NCBI GenBank assembly: GCA_038874355.1
Contig: JAVZCO010000001.1
Location: 20,913-84,912 of the forward strand
Direction of reading: 5' to 3'
Origin: Candidatus Pacearchaeota archaeon
GTDB lineage: Archaea > Nanobdellota > Nanobdellia > Pacearchaeales > GW2011-AR1
Length of the DNA: 64,000 nucleotides
Of the stretch, positions 1 to 9,809 are shown piece after piece (positions within the stretch are counted from its first letter, which is position 1; each line of letters opens with the position of its first letter). The notes beneath the pieces were generated by a model. The model saw only the letters and a program-made list of their open reading frames with translations, had not been told where the DNA came from and did not search any database. A program made the position numbers and the translations under genes.

Positions 1-455
1 ATTAAGATAGAAAATAATAAAGAACCAATGTAAGGTAAAAATCTTATAAAATTTTTATTTTCTTCCCCTAAGAGAGGAATTGCTTTTAAAAGATTAACCA
101 TTGTAAAAAAGATAATTATCCATAAAATAATAATTCCAATAATAGTAAAGAAATATTCAACATTCCAATTTACTCCAAAAAATATTCTAAAAGTAGTATC
201 TGGGATTGGTTTTTGCATAAAATTATCTGTAGCATTAATAAGTTTATTCTTAAGCAAGATATTTTTCCATTCTTTTTGTAAGTATTCCCATTTATTTTTT
301 ATTGTATCTGGGAATTGTTCTATTCTTTGCATATCTTCTTCTGAAAGGGGATAATCTGAAGGTAATTCGTTTTGTGCTTTAATAAAATTTAATTTAATAA
401 AAAAAGCTATTAAAAGTAATAAAACTAAAGATAATCTTACAAAATTTTTCTTCAT
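1..455 (-). CDS. Membrane protein, C-terminus cut by window edge
   Basis: An open frame runs from an ATG at 453-455 off the left edge without a stop, giving at least 151 residues. It starts with a hydrophobic segment (about residues 7-24) that could be a signal peptide or anchor. A polar part of about 75 residues follows, then a transmembrane segment (about 101-121), a short loop and the start of another hydrophobic stretch. I do not recognise the family. A TATA-like AT block lies just upstream at 473-488. Confidence 0.7.
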   Translation of the reverse strand, partial: MKKNFVRLSLVLLLLIAFFIKLNFIKAQNELPSDYPLSEEDMQRIEQFPDTIKNKWEYLQKEWKNILLKNKLINATDNFMQKPIPDTTFRIFFGVNWNVEYFFTIIGIIILWIIIFFTMVNLLKAIPLLGEENKNFIRFLPYIGSLLFSIL

Positions 456-544
456 AATCTTATATAAGATTCAATATTTATAAATATTCTTTATTTATTT
501 TTTTCTAATTTTAAAGGAATACTTTCTAATCTTAAAAAATTTAA

Positions 545-1570
545 TTAAAATAAAGTTTTCTGTTGTGATTTCTTTTTTTCCTCATAATATCTTAATAAGG
601 CATTATTTATTCTTTCTTCTGAAAAATCTCTGCTTAATAATATTTTTTTTATTTTATTTTCATCAAATTTAGGAAAAATAATTTCAAAATCTTTCACTTC
701 TGGTTTATGAAATAATTGAAAGATCTCTTCCCAATCAAATTTTTTATCATCTGGCAATTTTTCAATGTCCTTCTTTAAATGATTAAATATTAAATAAGGT
801 TGTTTATACTTTTTTACAATTTCTAAAGCTTTTTTTTGCCCTATTCCTCTAATTCCTCCGGGATTATAATCTGTTCCTACTAAAATTCCTAAACATATCA
901 GCTGGTCAAGATTTATTTGTAAAGTGTTTAAAACATTTTCTAAAGAGATAATTTCTGGTGAAATATAGATAACTCCAGAAACAGTTTTTCTTGTTCTTGC
1001 TAATGTTAAATTTTGAATTAATCTTGGAGATTGAAATAACAAAGAATCATAATCTTGACTAGCAACAGCATAAACTTTCCCTATTTTGCATAAATAAGCT
1101 GCTTGTGATTCTCCTTCACTAGGTGCTTGAATTACAGCAATACTCATAGCTTCTAAAAGTTCTTTACTTTCTTCTATTATCTTCTCGTCGATTTTTACTA
1201 ATTGTTGACTATATCTTCTCATTGCTTCATAATCTTCAGATAAAATTGCTTCTTCATATTTCTCTTTTGCAATTTCTTTTATTTCTTGTCTTTTTTCATT
1301 TGTTTTTCTTTTTAATTCGGGTGGTTTTCCATCAAAAACATAAACTAATTTTATCCCTTCTTGCAATAAATAGAGATTTCTATAAAACAATCCAGAAAGA
1401 TGAGAAGTAATATTTCCTTTTTTATCCATTAAAGGTGTACCATCTTTTTGTCTTATCGTAGATAAAAATTGATATATTGCATTAAAAGCATCTACCGCAA
1501 CTATTTTATTTTTCAAATCTTCAAAACCTATTGATTTTCTTGGAATTATATCAGATATATTTAAACCCAT
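545..1570 (-). CDS. fen: Flap endonuclease FEN1
   Basis: Structure-specific 5' flap nuclease that removes RNA primers during Okazaki-fragment maturation and acts in long-patch repair. The 341-residue length is normal for archaea. The acidic metal-binding residues are visible at D27, D80 (VFDGKPP), E152 and E154 (PSEGES), D173 and D175 (SQDYDS) and D234 (GTDYNPGG), the last leading into the helix-two-turn-helix DNA-binding motif (IRGIGQKKA). The protein ends in QKTLF, a short PCNA-binding motif. It keeps the initial MG, with G2 expected at the active site. Confidence 0.97.
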   Translation of the reverse strand: MGLNISDIIPRKSIGFEDLKNKIVAVDAFNAIYQFLSTIRQKDGTPLMDKKGNITSHLSGLFYRNLYLLQEGIKLVYVFDGKPPELKRKTNEKRQEIKEIAKEKYEEAILSEDYEAMRRYSQQLVKIDEKIIEESKELLEAMSIAVIQAPSEGESQAAYLCKIGKVYAVASQDYDSLLFQSPRLIQNLTLARTRKTVSGVIYISPEIISLENVLNTLQINLDQLICLGILVGTDYNPGGIRGIGQKKALEIVKKYKQPYLIFNHLKKDIEKLPDDKKFDWEEIFQLFHKPEVKDFEIIFPKFDENKIKKILLSRDFSEERINNALLRYYEEKKKSQQKTLF

Positions 1571-1605
1571 CCTTTTAAAAAGAAAAAGAAGTTAATAAAT
1601 TTTTT

Positions 1606-2142
1606 CTATCCCCAAACACCTCTAATTGAGTAATAAGCATGAATTATCTTTTTCGGATCTAAACTATTTATCTCTTTTTTATTTTTTGGAAATTTATTTT
1701 TTAAATATTTTCTCATTTTTGAAATTCCTTCTTTTGTTTTAGGATTATAAAATTCAAAAAAAGTTTTATAATAAGGACCTCTTATTCCTCTAACTAATTC
1801 TTGATATATTCTTTCTTTAAATTTTACTTGTTTAGCAAAATCAAAGGCTTCAAAAAAATCTTCTGGGCATTCTTTTGGGATATTATATTCCGGATAATAT
1901 GGATGTTTCTCATATTTTGAGATTTTTTTAATATTTTTTTTGTATCTTTTTTCTTCCTCTATCAAAGTTCCTAAATCATAAAGAAATTTATCTTCTAATT
2001 CAATTATTCCTAATTCATCACACAAAATTTTGTAAGTCAAAGGATCTTGATTAGAAATAGATTTTTTTCTTAAATCTTCTAATTTTTCATAATTTCTTGT
2101 AATGATAAATTTCTGTATTGCTTTTTCTAAATTTTGTTTCAT
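1606..2142 (-). CDS. Hypothetical protein, charged and helical
   Basis: 178 residues, rich in Lys, Glu, Tyr and Phe, with no signal peptide, membrane segment or cysteine pattern that I can assign. The N-terminal half is predicted helical. A Pro-rich middle (HPYYPEYNIPKECPEDFF) is followed by basic helices, and the protein ends in SIRGVWG. It begins 7 bases after the downstream end of the next upstream minus-strand gene, so it probably belongs to the FHA-to-fen transcript. Coding character is good; no function can be offered. Confidence 0.75.
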   Translation of the reverse strand: MKQNLEKAIQKFIITRNYEKLEDLRKKSISNQDPLTYKILCDELGIIELEDKFLYDLGTLIEEEKRYKKNIKKISKYEKHPYYPEYNIPKECPEDFFEAFDFAKQVKFKERIYQELVRGIRGPYYKTFFEFYNPKTKEGISKMRKYLKNKFPKNKKEINSLDPKKIIHAYYSIRGVWG

Positions 2143-2149
2143 TTTATTT

Positions 2150-2545
2150 CTATTTATATTTTTCCAAAAATTCGTCTAGAGATTTAATTTTAATGAATGG
2201 GTTAATAACACTAGCATTTTCCATTTTAAAAGCATATCCTTTATCATATGGAACAACTATCCACTTCCCACCATGACAACCCCATCCTAAAGATTTAATA
2301 TACTCGTCTCTTTCCATTATTATTTCTTTTAGCTTTCCGTCATAAGAAATTTCTCCAATATCTGTTTTAGAGGGCCCTTCTTTTGCAATTTTTTCAAATT
2401 TTTCTATTAATGGTTTTAGTTGATAATTAAGTTGTTTTGTTTTATATATACATCCCCCTATGTAAAGAGTAAGAGCGAGGGAAGATCCAATCTTTAAAAA
2501 AGATTTAATTCTATTATTTTTTCTTTTTATACATTCTTTTATCAT
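2150..2545 (-). CDS. Small membrane-anchored or lipoprotein-like hypothetical
   Basis: 131 residues. A basic N-terminus (KRKNNRIKSF) precedes a hydrophobic stretch ending in LYIGGC, which looks like a signal anchor or lipobox with Cys at about residue 32. The rest is soluble, including a GWGCHGGKW patch. It sits 1 base after the FHA gene and directly before the 178-residue unknown, so the three are likely one operon. Function unknown. Confidence 0.7.
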   Translation of the reverse strand: MIKECIKRKNNRIKSFLKIGSSLALTLYIGGCIYKTKQLNYQLKPLIEKFEKIAKEGPSKTDIGEISYDGKLKEIIMERDEYIKSLGWGCHGGKWIVVPYDKGYAFKMENASVINPFIKIKSLDEFLEKYK

Positions 2546-2546
2546 T

Positions 2547-2921
2547 TTATCTTTTATTTTCTTTATTTTCTATATATTTTAAACAATATAAACTACCAAG
2601 TAAAATAATATCCCCTTGACTTAAAGTTAATTTATTCTCAATTTTTTCTTTTTTTGATTCTCCTTTCTTTATTACATAAGTTCCAAAAAGGCTTCCCATA
2701 TCATAAATTTCCCAGTTTCCATTATTAAATTTTAGGACAGCGTGTAATCTAGAAACATCTAAAATTCCATTTGGTACTTTTATATCACATTTTTCATTTC
2801 TTCCGATAGTATAAAAAGTATTATTATTATCTAATTCAAAAGATCTTTGAATTTCTGGAAGTTGATAAAATTTTTCGTTTTCTTCTCTTAAAATCCCTTC
2901 AATTAATTTTGATTTTTTCAT
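2547..2921 (-). CDS. FHA-domain protein
   Basis: 124 residues forming a single forkhead-associated domain, which binds phosphothreonine peptides. The signature residues are present: the Gly-Arg of GRNEKCD, the Ser-Arg-His of VSRLHAVL, the Asn-Gly of FNNGNWEI, and GTYV. FHA proteins are uncommon in small archaeal genomes and imply a Ser/Thr kinase or phosphoprotein partner; none is encoded nearby. It heads a three-gene minus-strand group. A TATA-like box (about 2942-2951) lies 21-30 bases before the ATG, suggesting a leaderless message. Confidence 0.9.
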   Translation of the reverse strand: MKKSKLIEGILREENEKFYQLPEIQRSFELDNNNTFYTIGRNEKCDIKVPNGILDVSRLHAVLKFNNGNWEIYDMGSLFGTYVIKKGESKKEKIENKLTLSQGDIILLGSLYCLKYIENKENKR

Positions 2922-2957
2922 AGTATATATAATTATATGGTATTTATAAATCTTTCG

Positions 2958-2989
2958 TTTTTGTTATTACTAATAAGAAATAACAAAAA
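2958..2989. promoter_or_regulatory. Inverted repeat between FHA gene and polB
   Basis: Two perfect 11-base arms (TTTTTGTTATT at 2958-2968 and its reverse complement at 2979-2989) are separated by 10 bases. The element lies between the divergent FHA and polB promoters, outside both TATA-like boxes. It could be a repressor site serving both genes. Confidence 0.4.
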
Positions 2990-3030
2990 ATAAGCAACAT
3001 TAATAAAATATATTTCTTTTTTAATCTGAT

Positions 3031-5472
3031 ATGAAAATTTCATTTATACCTTTAGATTATGATTATTTTGAATTTGAAAATAGAATTTATTTAAAAATTT
3101 TTGGAAAAAATGATGAAGGAAAAAATTGTTGTTTAATTGACGAATATGAGAATTTCTTTTATGTTTTATGTAAAAAACCTGAAGATTTATTAAAAAAAAT
3201 AAAAAGCATAAAAGAAATAAAAAAAGCAGAAATAATCAAAAAAAATTTTCTGGGGAGGGAAGTTGAAGCAATAAAAGTATATTGTAATCTCAGAGAAATA
3301 GAAAATATAAAAGAAAAAATAAAAAAATTTGATAAAAATATTGAAACAAAAGAAAGAGATATTAATATTATAACTAAATATATAATTGAAAAAAAATTAA
3401 AACCTCTTTTTTGGTATGATATAGAAGTAGAATTTATTACAGAAAAAGATTTATTTGGAATTTTAAATTCTCTTAATGTAAATTTTGTTTTTAAAATAAA
3501 AAAAATATATAATAAAGAAAAAGAAAATATAAAAAAATTTTTTCCTAAAGTTTTATCTTTTGATATAGAGACGGATAATTTTGAAATTGGAAAGGGGGAA
3601 ATATTAATGATATCTTTTGTTTCTGATAATATAAAAAAAGTTCTGACATGGAAACATGAAAGCAAAAAAGATTTTGTTGAATATTGTCGTAATGAAAAAG
3701 AAGTTATAGAAAAATTTCAAGATTATGTAAAAAAAATAGATCCTGATATAATAACCGGATATTTTTCAGATGGTTTTGACTTCCCTTACTTAAGAACAAG
3801 AGCTGAAAAATTAAAAATTAATTTTATATTATCTAGAGATAATTCGAAAGTTTTATTTTCCGGCAGAACAGAAAAGCACTCAAAAATAAAAGGAAGAATT
3901 CATGTAGATCTTTTAAAGTTTATAGAAACTTATTATTCTCAATATTTGCAATCAGAAACTTTGTCTTTGAATGAAGTTTCTTCTGAACTTTTAGGAGAGA
4001 AAAAATTAAATTTTGATAAAAAAAATAATATAAATGAAAAAAAATTAAAAAAAGAAGATTGGGAAGATTATTTTGATTATTGCTTGCAGGATTCTTTACT
4101 TACTTACAAATTATTCCAAAAATTATGGCCAGATATGCTAGAATTCACAAGAATAATTCATGAACCTTTATACAATATTAGTAGATTTGGAATATCTCAA
4201 GCGGTAGAAAATTATATTATTCATCATCTTTACAAATTTAATGAAATAGCAGAAAGAAAACCAATTAATGAAGAAATAGAAAAAAGGATTAAAAGAGAAA
4301 AATATGAGGGAGCTTTTGTTTTACAACCAAAACCAGGATTATATGAAAATATAGCTTTTTTTGATTTTACAAGCATGTATCCTTCTATTATAGTCTCTTT
4401 TAATTTATCTCTCTCTACTTTTCTAGAAAAAAAAGAAAAAGATTCTTATGAAATAGATTTAGAAAATAAAAAAGTTTATTTTTCAAAAAAGAAAGGATTT
4501 ATGCCAAAACTTTTAGAAGATATAATAATATTAAGAAAAAAGTATAAAGAAGAATTAAAAAATAATCCAGATCCGATATTAAAAGCAAGAAGTAATGCAT
4601 TCAAATTACTAGCAAATGCTTTTTATGGTTATAATGGTTTTTTTGGTGCTAGATACTATTGTGTAGAAGCTGCAGCAGCAGCTGCTGCTATAGCAAGAAA
4701 ATTAATAAAAGAGGTTATAGAAAAAACTAATAAAGAAGGATATTCTATAATATATGCAGATACCGACGGATTTGCTTTTTCATTAAATAACAAAAATAAA
4801 AAAGAAACTCTCATTTTTTTAGAAAAACTTAACAAAGACTTACCTGGAATTATGGAATTAGAATTAGAAGATTTTTATAAACGAGGAATATGGGTAACAA
4901 AAAGAACACATGATTTTGGAGCAAAGAAAAAATATGCTTTAATAAATTATGAAGGAAAATTAAAAATCCGCGGCTTTGAAACAGTTAGAAGAGATTGGTG
5001 TGAATTAGCAAGAGAGGTTCAAAATAATGTGTTAAGAATGATTTTACTAGAAGGAAATGAAAAAAATGCATTAAAATATGTTCAAGAAATAATAAAAAAA
5101 CTGAAAAGAAGAGAAGTAGAAAAAAATAAACTTTTAATAAAAACACAATTAAAAAAACCATTATCAGAATATAAATCAGAATCTCCTCATGTCACAATAG
5201 CAAAAAAAATGGAAAAATTAGGAATTCCTGTAAATGTTGGAATGTTAATAATGTACTATATAGGAGAAACCATCAAAAATGAAAAAAAAGTACTAATAAG
5301 AGAAAGGGCAAAATTACCGCAAGAAGATTATAATTATGATATAAATTATTATGTTAATCATCAAATTATTCCAGCAGTAGAGAATATATTTGAAATTTTT
5401 AATATAAATGTAAAAGAAATATTCAAAGAAATTCTAGATGGAAAAAAACAAAAAAAATTATTAGATTATTAA
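3031..5472 (+). CDS. polB: Family B DNA polymerase (replicative)
   Basis: Main or repair DNA polymerase with 3'-5' proofreading. In 813 residues the exonuclease motifs are SFDIETD (D178, E180), ITGYFSDGFD (241-250) and the YCLQD of Exo III (D354). The polymerase motifs are DFTSMYPSI (445-453), KLLANAFYGY (about 525-534) and YADTDG (575-580). All catalytic aspartates are intact and there is no intein. The C-terminus QKKLLDY fits a PCNA-interacting motif, matching the tail on FEN1. The A-rich coding makes long Lys/Asn/Ile runs. The TATA-like box is at about 3004-3014. There is also an unusual poly-Ala helix after motif B. Confidence 0.97.
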   Translation: MKISFIPLDYDYFEFENRIYLKIFGKNDEGKNCCLIDEYENFFYVLCKKPEDLLKKIKSIKEIKKAEIIKKNFLGREVEAIKVYCNLREIENIKEKIKKFDKNIETKERDINIITKYIIEKKLKPLFWYDIEVEFITEKDLFGILNSLNVNFVFKIKKIYNKEKENIKKFFPKVLSFDIETDNFEIGKGEILMISFVSDNIKKVLTWKHESKKDFVEYCRNEKEVIEKFQDYVKKIDPDIITGYFSDGFDFPYLRTRAEKLKINFILSRDNSKVLFSGRTEKHSKIKGRIHVDLLKFIETYYSQYLQSETLSLNEVSSELLGEKKLNFDKKNNINEKKLKKEDWEDYFDYCLQDSLLTYKLFQKLWPDMLEFTRIIHEPLYNISRFGISQAVENYIIHHLYKFNEIAERKPINEEIEKRIKREKYEGAFVLQPKPGLYENIAFFDFTSMYPSIIVSFNLSLSTFLEKKEKDSYEIDLENKKVYFSKKKGFMPKLLEDIIILRKKYKEELKNNPDPILKARSNAFKLLANAFYGYNGFFGARYYCVEAAAAAAAIARKLIKEVIEKTNKEGYSIIYADTDGFAFSLNNKNKKETLIFLEKLNKDLPGIMELELEDFYKRGIWVTKRTHDFGAKKKYALINYEGKLKIRGFETVRRDWCELAREVQNNVLRMILLEGNEKNALKYVQEIIKKLKRREVEKNKLLIKTQLKKPLSEYKSESPHVTIAKKMEKLGIPVNVGMLIMYYIGETIKNEKKVLIRERAKLPQEDYNYDINYYVNHQIIPAVENIFEIFNINVKEIFKEILDGKKQKKLLDY

Positions 5473-5522
5473 AATTATAAAAAAATTTATAAAGATAATA
5501 ATCTTATAATAAATAACAAAAA

Positions 5523-8000
5523 ATGAAAAAAAAGGTTATATTTAGGATATTTTTTTTATTAGCTTTAATAATTTCTCTTAGTTTTATACTATTTTTAAAG
5601 AATGGTCAGAAAGAAGGTTATCAAACAGGAAAAGCAATTTTTAGTAAAGATCTAATAAAAAGAATAAAAGAATCTTCAAAAAATAATTCTTTAATTGATT
5701 ATAATAAAAGTTATACAATAAATAAGTCTCAAGAGAAATTTGATAGATTAAATGAATCTAAAGAGAAAATTGAAAATAGAGAAGGAATTATAGAATATAC
5801 TAGATTAATTGGTTTTAACGATAGTAATAATATAAATATTTCTAAAATATTATTTAAAAGATGGAACGAATATAATGAGATTATGTTCTTAATTGAGAGG
5901 GATGAAGATTATTGTTCTCCTAAGTTATGCTTAGAAGAAGGAATTAATGTTTGCGGGTATTTAGATGATGGATGTGGAGGGACTATAAACTGTGGAAGTT
6001 GCCAATCAGATTACGAATGTAATAATAATAAATGCCTCCCAAAGAATATGACTAATATATATTCTTTAAGATGTGAAAAAGAATATGAAGGATACAAAAT
6101 CGAGTATAAATCAGAATGCTCAGAAAGACCAAGATGTAATATAACTTTTTTAGATAAGGTACATGGTGGAGCTGAGAGGGACAAAGTTATAAAAAAAGAA
6201 AAATGCGAAGATAATACAACTTTAAACATTATTGAATCAATACCTTCTGGAGCAAAAAGAATAGAGGACTGTTCTTACATAAATAGTCCCGGGGTTTATT
6301 ATCTAAGAAAAGATATAATTAATGCTACAGGATATTTTAATTCTCGTGGTAATTATACTAGAGGGATTACTTCTGGGTGTATATATATTAATGGACAAAA
6401 TATAATTTTAGATTGTGATAATTATATGATTGAAGGAGAATACTCTCCCACTGATGAAATGTATAAAGTCGGACTTTTTATTGAAAATTCAAGGAATGTA
6501 AAGGTAAAGAATTGTATTATTTCTGGTTGGAATAATATAGGGTTGAAAATTAAAGATTCAAAAGATATTGTAATAGAAAATACAAAATTAATAAATAATT
6601 TAGATGCCATATCTATTTATACACAAAATACTTATAATCTAAAATTAGATAATATAGATATTAAAAAAAGCAAAAATGCAATAAGAACTTATCAAGGAGA
6701 AAATATAACTTTGAATAATTCTAGATTAATTGATAATTTTAATGGTGTTTTTTCTCAATTAACTAAGAATTTAGGAATAGAAAACTCTATAATAAAAAAT
6801 AATTATATAAGTAATATTATTATAATGAATCAAAATGAGCTGGAATGTAAGAATAGTTATTTAAAAAACGTTTTTGGAGACAAAAACGAACCTTCTTTTT
6901 TATATAATAACTATAGAGGTAAATTTCAAAATAAATCATTTAGCGATCTTATTATATGTGGCGCAAAGGAATCTTCTTTTGAGAATATAAACATATCTAG
7001 AAGTTTAGTAGTAACTGCAACTAAAAATTCAGATTTTAAAAAAATTAATTCAAAGGATTTAACGATTTTTTATTCAAAAGATAATATTTTTAGCGATATG
7101 AATATTAACAGATTCAAAAATATTATAATAATAATAGAGAATAGGTCAGATATTACAAATAGAAGTTCAAAATATTACTATCCTCCACAAATAGAAGAAA
7201 TTTATTCTGGAACACCTACCGCTGTAAATATTCAGTATTATTCTAAAAATAATACTATAGAAAAAAGCTTTATTTACGGTTCAATTTTTCTTCATGCTAG
7301 TGAAGAGAGTATAATAAAAAATAACAAAATAAAGGGATATTATAAAGGATATCCGTCTTCTATTTATTCTACTTACTTTAAAGATTTTGTCTCAGAAAAA
7401 GGAATATATTTTATTTTAGATTTAGGGAATAATTTAATAGAAGGAAATGAGATATATGGATTTATTTATAATGGAATAGATTTTAATACAGATATTTTTT
7501 CTACTAAAGGAGGGAATATAATAAAAAACAATACAATTCATAGTAATATTAAAAATTCTGCTCTTGGATTGATAAATGTATGGACTGCTGGGATTAAAGA
7601 AATTTCTTCAAATAAAGTTTATAGTAATGTATCTTCTTGTATAAATTTACCTTGGAGATTTTGGTGTTCTTCTAAAAGTCATAATATGTTGGTTTATAAT
7701 AATTTATTCAATTGTAATGAATCAATTAAAGTTAAAGATGGAAGTGGGACTAGCTATGGTATGATTACTGGAGATGGGAAAAATTTAGAAGTTTGCTATA
7801 CTCTTCTAAATATAAACAAAATTTCTGGAAAAAATATAAGAGGAGGAAATTATCTTGGAGGAAATTACTGGGCAAAACCAGATGGAACTGGATTCAGCCA
7901 AAAATGTCCTGATAATAATAGGGATGGAATCTGTGATAGCGAATTTAATTTATGGACTTATGGGGGATACTCTTTCGGAGATAAACTTCCATTAAAATAA
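5523..8000 (+). CDS. Secreted right-handed beta-helix (NosD-like) surface protein
   Basis: 825 residues. An N-terminal hydrophobic segment (about 5-25) should export or anchor it. A Cys-rich block around 130-175 (CGYLDDGCGG, then CGSCQSDYECNNNKC) is probably disulfide-bonded. From about 245 the sequence is a long series of Asn/Ile-rich turns of the NosD/parallel beta-helix type (for example NVKVKNCIISGW), which in this family bind or cleave polysaccharide. The C-terminus (GGNYWAKPDGTG, then DNNRDGICD) is the usual end of archaeal NosD-repeat proteins. It lies alone downstream of polB and probably acts at the cell surface; substrate unknown. Confidence 0.85.
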   Translation: MKKKVIFRIFFLLALIISLSFILFLKNGQKEGYQTGKAIFSKDLIKRIKESSKNNSLIDYNKSYTINKSQEKFDRLNESKEKIENREGIIEYTRLIGFNDSNNINISKILFKRWNEYNEIMFLIERDEDYCSPKLCLEEGINVCGYLDDGCGGTINCGSCQSDYECNNNKCLPKNMTNIYSLRCEKEYEGYKIEYKSECSERPRCNITFLDKVHGGAERDKVIKKEKCEDNTTLNIIESIPSGAKRIEDCSYINSPGVYYLRKDIINATGYFNSRGNYTRGITSGCIYINGQNIILDCDNYMIEGEYSPTDEMYKVGLFIENSRNVKVKNCIISGWNNIGLKIKDSKDIVIENTKLINNLDAISIYTQNTYNLKLDNIDIKKSKNAIRTYQGENITLNNSRLIDNFNGVFSQLTKNLGIENSIIKNNYISNIIIMNQNELECKNSYLKNVFGDKNEPSFLYNNYRGKFQNKSFSDLIICGAKESSFENINISRSLVVTATKNSDFKKINSKDLTIFYSKDNIFSDMNINRFKNIIIIIENRSDITNRSSKYYYPPQIEEIYSGTPTAVNIQYYSKNNTIEKSFIYGSIFLHASEESIIKNNKIKGYYKGYPSSIYSTYFKDFVSEKGIYFILDLGNNLIEGNEIYGFIYNGIDFNTDIFSTKGGNIIKNNTIHSNIKNSALGLINVWTAGIKEISSNKVYSNVSSCINLPWRFWCSSKSHNMLVYNNLFNCNESIKVKDGSGTSYGMITGDGKNLEVCYTLLNINKISGKNIRGGNYLGGNYWAKPDGTGFSQKCPDNNRDGICDSEFNLWTYGGYSFGDKLPLK

Positions 8001-8016
8001 TTATTTTAATATTCTT

Positions 8017-8595
8017 TTAATAATTTTCACAAAATAATTCATAATAAGATTGAGGATGTTTACAAGCTGGACATTCTTTAGGAGCTTCTTTTCCTTCATA
8101 AATATAGCCACAATTTCTACATTTCCATTTCATAATTTTTTCTTTTTTGAAAACTTCTTTTTTCTTTACATTTTCTAATAATTTTCTATATCTTTTTTCA
8201 TGTTGTTTTTCTACTTCTGCTATTTCTCTAAAAGAATTTGCTATTTCTTTGAATCCTTCTTTTCTTGCTGTTTTTTCAAATTTAGGATATAAATCAAAAT
8301 ATTCTTCTTTTTCTCCTTCTGCTGCAGCAAATAAATTTTCTTCTGTTGTTCCTATTTTTCCAGCAGGGTAACTTGCCGTAATTTCAACTTTATTATTTAT
8401 TTCATTTAAATATTTAAAGAAAACTTTTGCATGCTCTTTTTCATTATCTGCTGTTTCTAAGAAAATTGCTGAAATTTGTTCATAACCTTCTTTTTTTGCA
8501 ACAGAAGCAAAATAAGTATATCTATTTCTTGCCTGACTTTCTCCAGCAAATGCCTTCAAAAGATTTTTTTCTGTTTCGCTTCCTTTTAATTTCAT
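8017..8595 (-). CDS. rbr: Rubrerythrin
   Basis: Non-haem di-iron peroxidase that removes hydrogen peroxide in anaerobes. Its 192 residues have the classic two-part plan. The first is a four-helix ferritin-like domain with iron ligands in [20 protein letters not shown], and EVEKQH. The second is a C-terminal rubredoxin-like domain with CRNCG and CPACKHP holding one Fe(Cys)4 site. It is transcribed divergently from the RNA methyltransferase operon across a 54-base gap. It supports an anaerobic or microaerobic lifestyle. Confidence 0.97.
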   Translation of the reverse strand: MKLKGSETEKNLLKAFAGESQARNRYTYFASVAKKEGYEQISAIFLETADNEKEHAKVFFKYLNEINNKVEITASYPAGKIGTTEENLFAAAEGEKEEYFDLYPKFEKTARKEGFKEIANSFREIAEVEKQHEKRYRKLLENVKKKEVFKKEKIMKWKCRNCGYIYEGKEAPKECPACKHPQSYYELFCENY

Positions 8596-8649
8596 TCTTC
8601 TTATATTAGAAGAGACGAATTTATAAATATATTCTTCTATATCTTCTTT
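8596..8649. promoter_or_regulatory. Shared divergent promoter region (rubrerythrin / methyltransferase)
   Basis: The 54-base gap holds a central TATA-like block (AATTTATAAATATATTC, about 8618-8634). It could serve the rubrerythrin gene on minus and the methyltransferase gene on plus; both would give nearly leaderless messages. Confidence 0.45.
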
Positions 8650-9597
8650 ATGTATTTTCCAAAACCTCTGTTTAAAGAAAGAATGAAAAAATTATTATAC
8701 AATGAAGAAGATTATAAAAACTATTTTTCTATACTAAAATCTCCACCAAAAAATATAATAAGATGTAATACAATAAGAATATCTCCAGAAGAATTAAAAA
8801 ATAAATTAGAAAAAAAAGGATGGATTGTAATTCAACCTTATAAGAAATATCCTTATATTATGATTATTGAAAATAAATTAAAACCTGGAGAATTGGGTAA
8901 AAGTGAAGAACATTTAGATGGCTTATATTATATTCAAGAACTAAGCAGCATGATGGCTTCTATTGCTTTATCTCCAAAAGAAAATGATATTGTTTTAGAT
9001 TTATGTTCTGCTCCTGGAAGCAAAACAACTCATTTAAGTATGATAATGAATAATAAAGGAACTATAATAGCAAATGATAATGATAAAAAAAGAATAATTA
9101 TATTAAAAGAAAATTTACAAAGGTGTTTTTGTACAAATGTTATTGTAACAAGAAATGATGCTATTCAATTATGTAATAAATTAAAAAATAAAAACATAGA
9201 AATAAATAAGATTCTTTTGGATGCTCCTTGTTCCGGAGAGGGAACTTTAAGAACAGATAACAAAACATTTTTATTATGGAATATAAAAATGATAAAAAAA
9301 TTTTCTTCTTTACAAAAAAAAATGATAGCTTCCGCTTTATCATTATTAAAATCGAATTGCGAATTGATTTATTCTACATGCACTCATGCTCCAGAAGAAA
9401 ACGAAGAAGTTATAGATTTTGCTTTAAAAAATTTTGATGTTGATTTGATAAGAATAGATTTGCCAATAAAAACTAGAGAAGGAATTACAGAATGGTATAC
9501 AAAAAAATATGATAAAAGAGTTAAATTATGTAATAGAATATATCCTCATGACAATAATACAGAAGGATTTTTTATTGCCAAACTGAAGAAAAAATGA
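8650..9597 (+). CDS. NOL1/NOP2/Sun-type RNA m5C methyltransferase
   Basis: SAM-dependent cytosine-5 RNA methyltransferase of the Sun/NSUN family; in archaea the substrate is tRNA or rRNA. The 315 residues contain the SAM-binding motif [13 protein letters not shown], the motif IV catalytic region [10 protein letters not shown], and the motif VI nucleophile in [12 protein letters not shown]. No PUA domain is fused. The stop overlaps the ATG of the next small gene (ATGA), which overlaps the methionine aminopeptidase gene in the same way, so the three are a translationally coupled operon. Confidence 0.93.
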   Translation: MYFPKPLFKERMKKLLYNEEDYKNYFSILKSPPKNIIRCNTIRISPEELKNKLEKKGWIVIQPYKKYPYIMIIENKLKPGELGKSEEHLDGLYYIQELSSMMASIALSPKENDIVLDLCSAPGSKTTHLSMIMNNKGTIIANDNDKKRIIILKENLQRCFCTNVIVTRNDAIQLCNKLKNKNIEINKILLDAPCSGEGTLRTDNKTFLLWNIKMIKKFSSLQKKMIASALSLLKSNCELIYSTCTHAPEENEEVIDFALKNFDVDLIRIDLPIKTREGITEWYTKKYDKRVKLCNRIYPHDNNTEGFFIAKLKKK

Positions 9598-9809
9598 CAA
9601 AAATAAGTTTCCTTAACAAAAAACAAAAAAAAGAGATTTTAAGAAATATTTTCATAGAAAATTTTCAAAATTTTGAAAATTCTAGATTTATTAAAATTAA
9701 TAAAAAAATATATATTTATACAGGAAATTTAAATACTAATCAAATTTTAGAATTATCAAAAATAGCAAGAATAGAATCGATAGGGATTTTTTTATTTGAA
9801 ATAAAATGA
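9594..9809 (+). CDS. 71-residue pre-PUA (NIP7-like) domain candidate
   Basis: A small protein overlapped by 4 bases on both sides, so almost certainly translated. The core RFIKINKKIYIYTG followed by IARIESIGIFLFEI resembles the N-terminal alpha/beta domain that precedes PUA domains in NIP7 and archaeal RNA methyltransferases. That resemblance is from memory of the pattern and is weak. If correct, this is the RNA-recognition partner of the Sun-type enzyme upstream, encoded separately and without a PUA domain. Otherwise it is an unknown small protein. Confidence 0.55.
   Translation: MTKISFLNKKQKKEILRNIFIENFQNFENSRFIKINKKIYIYTGNLNTNQILELSKIARIESIGIFLFEIK

Noticed and set aside
473..488. 16-bp palindrome AATATTTATAAATATT upstream of the first gene
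   Set aside because: It is made only of A and T and coincides with a TATA-like box; such palindromes are expected by chance in this background.
3031..5472. Intein in polB
   Set aside because: Motifs A, B and C are at normal spacing with no insertion.
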